Origin: an uncultured bacterium
GTDB taxonomy: Bacteria > Planctomycetota > Phycisphaerae > Phycisphaerales > SM1A02
DNA length: 8,631 bases
Assembly: GCA_903914045.1 (NCBI GenBank)
Contig: CAIWNO010000390.1
Coordinates: forward strand, 1 to 8,631
Reading direction: 5' to 3'
A program made the position numbers and the translations under genes. Within the stretch, counting starts at the first letter, position 1. Each line of letters begins with the position of its first letter. The notes beneath the pieces are model-generated. The model was not told the origin of the DNA and made no database searches. It worked only from the letters and a program-made list of their open reading frames with translations. Positions 6,518 through 8,631 of the stretch are shown here, in pieces.

Positions 6518-7646
6518 AAGCGTCCAGGTTCAGCGCATGAAGAATGGCCGCGTCGATTGGCTTGGCGTTATATTTTTCTTGCGCAATGCGGCGGCTGGCG
6601 GCGCCCATGGCGGCGTTGCGAGCTGGATCATGCGCAAGTTCAAGCATGGCGGCGGCAAGTTGGGTGGCGGAGTGCGTTGCAACAAGCAAGCCGTTCACGC
6701 CAGGTTCAATTGGATCGCGGCACCCAATGGCGTCCGTGGAAATAATCGCGCGGCCCGTGGCCATGGCTTCAAGCACAACTTTGCTTGTGCCCTCGCGGTA
6801 CGAAGGCAGCACAAATGTGGTGCACGCACCAAGATGCGGGCGCACATCCTCCACTTCGTCAAGCGCCTGAAAGCAACCATCTTGCTCCCAACGCGCAATG
6901 TCGGCGCGCGTAAAACTGCTGGGGTTGTCGTCCCATGCACAAATCAGCGTGCACCGAATCGCGGGGTCGCGCGTGCGAACAATTTTGCACGCTTGCGCAA
7001 ATTCCGCAACGCCTTTGTCTTTCAGCGGGCGACTGATCATGAGAAAATGCGTCTGCGTCGCAACGGGTTGTGGCGCAAAGTAATCAAGATCAACTCCAGA
7101 TCCCGCGATGATGTGCACGCGCGCGGCGGGGACGTTGGTCAACACCCCAAGTGCGGCAAGTTCATCGCGGTCAATTTGGTTTTGAAAGAACACCGCGTCG
7201 CACGCCGCCAGTGAGCGTTTATAAAGGCGCGTTGAAAAAAAGCGTATGAATTTCCGCGCTGGCGAGCGACCAGTGAATGCAAATCCAAGACCCGTGACAA
7301 CCGCGGCGATATTTTTAACGCCCGCGCGGCGCGCGGCAACCGGTCCAAAGGCGATGCACTTTGGGTTGTAGGCAAAGAGCGCGTTTACTTTTTGCGTTTT
7401 TAAAATTTCACTGACTGTCGTTTGAAATTGTAAATCTCGCAGCGGAGAAATTGTTCCTCCGCGCAGTGGAGTGTCAAAGTGCTCCACGCCAGCCTCACGC
7501 AAGCGGTGTCGCGCGCGCGCGCTTGCGGGTGCGGTGAGAGCGATCACGCGGTGCCCGTTGGCTTGCGCCGCGCGAATCAAACTGCCGCGAAACGCAAGCA
7601 CATGTTGCGCATTCTTGCCTAAAAGCGCGAGTGTTTTCTGGGTCAT
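6504..7646 (-). CDS. Glycosyltransferase family 4 (GT-B fold)
   Basis: This 380-residue enzyme transfers a sugar from a nucleotide-sugar donor with retention, probably onto a lipid-linked or growing surface glycan at the inner face of the membrane. The N-terminal half has the acceptor-side Rossmann pattern (TLALLGKNAQHVLAFRGSLI, then GHRVIALT) and VTGLGFAF (118-125). The C-terminal half carries GSGVDLDYF (182-190), SRPLKDKGV (205-213), and the EX7E nucleotide-sugar motif in REGTSKVVLEA, with Glu285 and Glu293. GCRDPIEPGVNGLLV (308-322) is typical of PglA/CapM-like GT4 enzymes, which use UDP-HexNAc donors; donor and acceptor here are unknown. It has no transmembrane helix. An AGGA 8 bases before the ATG supports the start. 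The ATG overlaps the stop of an upstream 25-codon ORF (ATGA). Confidence 0.9.
   Translation of the reverse strand: MTQKTLALLGKNAQHVLAFRGSLIRAAQANGHRVIALTAPASARARHRLREAGVEHFDTPLRGGTISPLRDLQFQTTVSEILKTQKVNALFAYNPKCIAFGPVAARRAGVKNIAAVVTGLGFAFTGRSPARKFIRFFSTRLYKRSLAACDAVFFQNQIDRDELAALGVLTNVPAARVHIIAGSGVDLDYFAPQPVATQTHFLMISRPLKDKGVAEFAQACKIVRTRDPAIRCTLICAWDDNPSSFTRADIARWEQDGCFQALDEVEDVRPHLGACTTFVLPSYREGTSKVVLEAMATGRAIISTDAIGCRDPIEPGVNGLLVATHSATQLAAAMLELAHDPARNAAMGAASRRIAQEKYNAKPIDAAILHALNLDASTRA
7510..7522. repeat. Alternating CG run inside the GT4 gene
   Basis: Thirteen bases of unbroken C/G alternation lie in the codons for a Ser-Ala-Arg-Ala-Arg stretch near GT4 residues 42-46. Such runs can adopt Z-DNA and are prone to slippage, but the Arg/Ala codon usage of this region is an adequate explanation. 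Confidence 0.6.
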
Positions 7647-7720
7647 CGAGCGCGTCCTAATTTTGCGCGCATGCCTGTGCCTGCGTATTTGGTTTCGCCA
7701 ACAAATGTGTTGTTGCTCAT
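7643..7720 (-). CDS. Micro-ORF of 25 codons between asnB and GT4, hypothetical
   Basis: This ORF fills the whole gap between asnB and the glycosyltransferase. Its ATG (7720-7718) overlaps the asnB TGA (7719-7717) as ATGA, and its own TGA (7645-7643) overlaps the GT4 ATG (7646-7644) in the same way. A GGAAG at 7733-7729 lies 8 bases before its ATG, a good Shine-Dalgarno position in a window where most genes lack one. The product starts MSNNTFVGETKY and ends KLGRAR: small, basic at the C-terminus, with no membrane segment and no family I recognise. It may be a real small protein or only a coupling device that carries ribosomes from asnB to GT4. It is not in frame with either neighbour, so it is not a lost terminus of one of them. 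Confidence 0.42.
   Translation of the reverse strand: MSNNTFVGETKYAGTGMRAKLGRAR
7655..7658 (-). promoter_or_regulatory. Shine-Dalgarno site of the GT4 gene
   Basis: AGGA on the minus strand is spaced 8 bases from the GT4 ATG at 7646. It lies within the end of the 25-codon ORF, so GT4 could be initiated independently as well as by coupling. It supports the chosen GT4 start. Confidence 0.5.
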
Positions 7721-8631
7721 GCTGTTGGCTTCCATTTGTCCACCCACGCCATCCACATAAGTAAAGCCCACACTTTGTGTTGATGTCCGCCGCCGCCGGC
7801 GCAAAATTTATTCCACTCTTGCGTCACCATATCCGCGTGTAGAAAACCTTGCTCGCGCACGCGACGATCACTCAACAAATCACTAGCCCATTCACGCAGC
7901 GGCCCGCGCAGCCACGACTCCAGCGGAATTGCAAATCCCATTTTGGGGCGATCCAGAAGCGGCGCCGGCACAAATCTGTTAAGCACTTGCCGCAGAATCC
8001 ATTTGCCTTGACCGTTGCGCACCTTCATTTCGGCGGGCAAAGTCCATGCAAACTCAACAAGTCGGTGATCAAGAAGCGGAACGCGCGTCTCTAAACTTGC
8101 GGCCATGCTGGCGCGGTCAACCTTGGTCAAAATGTCGTCCACCAAATATGTAGTTTGATCAAGCCACTGCATCGCGCGCAATGCGTCGGGCATGTTGGCT
8201 TGCGTAAACTCATCATGAGCCGTCGAGGTTTGTTGCGAATCAATCACCAACTTATCTGGCGCGTTCCATGCGCTGACCAGCGCGACATAGGCGTCGCTCC
8301 ACTTTTTGCACTTTGCCAACGACGCAAGTTTGTGCAAGTGATCGCCAAACTGGCTTGAGCGCAATACGGTTGGCAAAATCGGCATGACAATTTTTCCAGC
8401 AGCGTCAAGTTGCTTGGTGGAGAACATTCGAATCATTGACGCGGCGGTCGCGCGAAGTGGCGTTGGAATTTTTCGAATCGTTGGCCAAACATGATCCATC
8501 ATTCGATGTCTGTTGTAGCCGGCAAAAATTTCATCTCCGCCGTCACCAGAAAGAGTGACCGTGACATTTTTGCGCGCCGCGCGACTGATGAGATATGTTG
8601 GAAGTTGACTGGAATCCGCGAACGGTTCGTC
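7717..8631 (-). CDS. asnB: Asparagine synthase (glutamine-hydrolysing), C-terminal part, cut by window edge
   Basis: The visible 304 residues are the synthetase half of an AsnB-type amidotransferase, which adenylates a carboxylate with ATP and amidates it with ammonia from glutamine. The reading frame is open to the window edge, beginning DEPFADSSQLPTYL; the ATG at 8502 is internal. Motifs in order are SGDGGDEIFAGY (28-39), YLVDDILTKVDRASM (162-176) followed by SLETRVPLLDHRLVEF, KWILRQVL (210-217) and PKMGFAIPL (229-237). The N-terminal glutaminase domain with catalytic Cys and the SGGxDSS ATP loop should lie to the right, given family lengths near 600 residues. In surface-polysaccharide clusters such paralogues often amidate sugar acids or other non-aspartate substrates, which is my inference here. 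Its stop overlaps the start of the 25-codon ORF. Confidence 0.93.
   Translation of the reverse strand, partial: DEPFADSSQLPTYLISRAARKNVTVTLSGDGGDEIFAGYNRHRMMDHVWPTIRKIPTPLRATAASMIRMFSTKQLDAAGKIVMPILPTVLRSSQFGDHLHKLASLAKCKKWSDAYVALVSAWNAPDKLVIDSQQTSTAHDEFTQANMPDALRAMQWLDQTTYLVDDILTKVDRASMAASLETRVPLLDHRLVEFAWTLPAEMKVRNGQGKWILRQVLNRFVPAPLLDRPKMGFAIPLESWLRGPLREWASDLLSDRRVREQGFLHADMVTQEWNKFCAGGGGHQHKVWALLMWMAWVDKWKPTA
7729..7733 (-). promoter_or_regulatory. Shine-Dalgarno-like site of the micro-ORF
   Basis: GGAAG on the minus strand, inside the last codons of asnB, is 8 bases upstream of the micro-ORF ATG at 7720. It is one of the better-placed ribosome binding sites in the window and strengthens the case that this ORF is translated. 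Confidence 0.4.

Noticed and set aside
6462..7214. 250-codon open frame on the plus strand opposite the GT4 gene
   Set aside because: It is antisense to a gene with clear family motifs, its product is an Arg/Ala/His-rich low-information sequence, and no start signal is seen.
8500..8502. ATG at 8502 as the start of the AsnB-like gene
   Set aside because: The frame continues to the window edge and encodes the conserved SGDGGDEIFAGY motif upstream of this ATG, so the gene is partial and starts outside.
1..8631. CRISPR array, transposon, toxin-antitoxin pair, defence island or tRNA attachment site
   Set aside because: No regularly spaced repeats, transposase or integrase motifs, terminal inverted repeats or tRNA-like cloverleaf were found on either strand.

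Overview
This is bacterial chromosomal DNA with seven protein-coding genes of recognisable type plus one likely micro-ORF. Genes are tightly packed and no rRNA, tRNA, CRISPR array, integrase or insertion sequence is visible. Most starts lack a clear Shine-Dalgarno sequence, the coding sequence is of mixed base composition, and a long TPR/beta-rich export-type protein sits beside a GH57 amylase of the FYFQVHQPFRLR type. These traits remind me of Planctomycetota (possibly Phycisphaerae) or a related PVC lineage. That is pattern recognition, not proof.

Layout. Left: a plus-strand gene (115-2550) for an 811-residue TPR protein with a predicted beta-sandwich segment. It converges, with one base between stop codons, on a leftward pair: pyrE (orotate phosphoribosyltransferase, 3484-4029), then a multi-pass membrane protein of the lysylphosphatidylglycerol synthase TM / UPF0104 family (2552-3484), coupled through a TAATG overlap. 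Centre: divergent from pyrE is a GH57 alpha-amylase-like glycosidase (4130-5341). It converges with a 13-bp gap on the right-hand block. Right: a leftward polysaccharide block, listed in transcription order: the C-terminal half of an AsnB-type amidotransferase cut by the window edge (7717-8631), a 25-codon ORF joined to both neighbours by ATGA overlaps (7643-7720), a GT4 glycosyltransferase (6504-7646), a 141-bp regulatory-looking gap, and a UDP-glucuronate 4-epimerase-like sugar-nucleotide enzyme (5355-6362).

How they fit together. The epimerase would supply a sugar nucleotide, the GT4 enzyme would transfer a sugar to a lipid-linked or growing glycan, and the AsnB-like protein would amidate a sugar acid or another carboxylate. 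This is a common exopolysaccharide, capsule or O-antigen gene mix, and the cluster probably continues past the right edge. The GH57 enzyme may act on alpha-glucans; a link to the cluster is only positional. pyrE makes OMP for UMP and hence UDP-sugars, but it looks like housekeeping.

I see no strong case for a wholly new system. The best leads are the double-coupled micro-ORF, a terminator-like hairpin with a T5 tract just upstream of pyrE, the dyad-rich region before the epimerase, and the unassigned architecture of the TPR protein.
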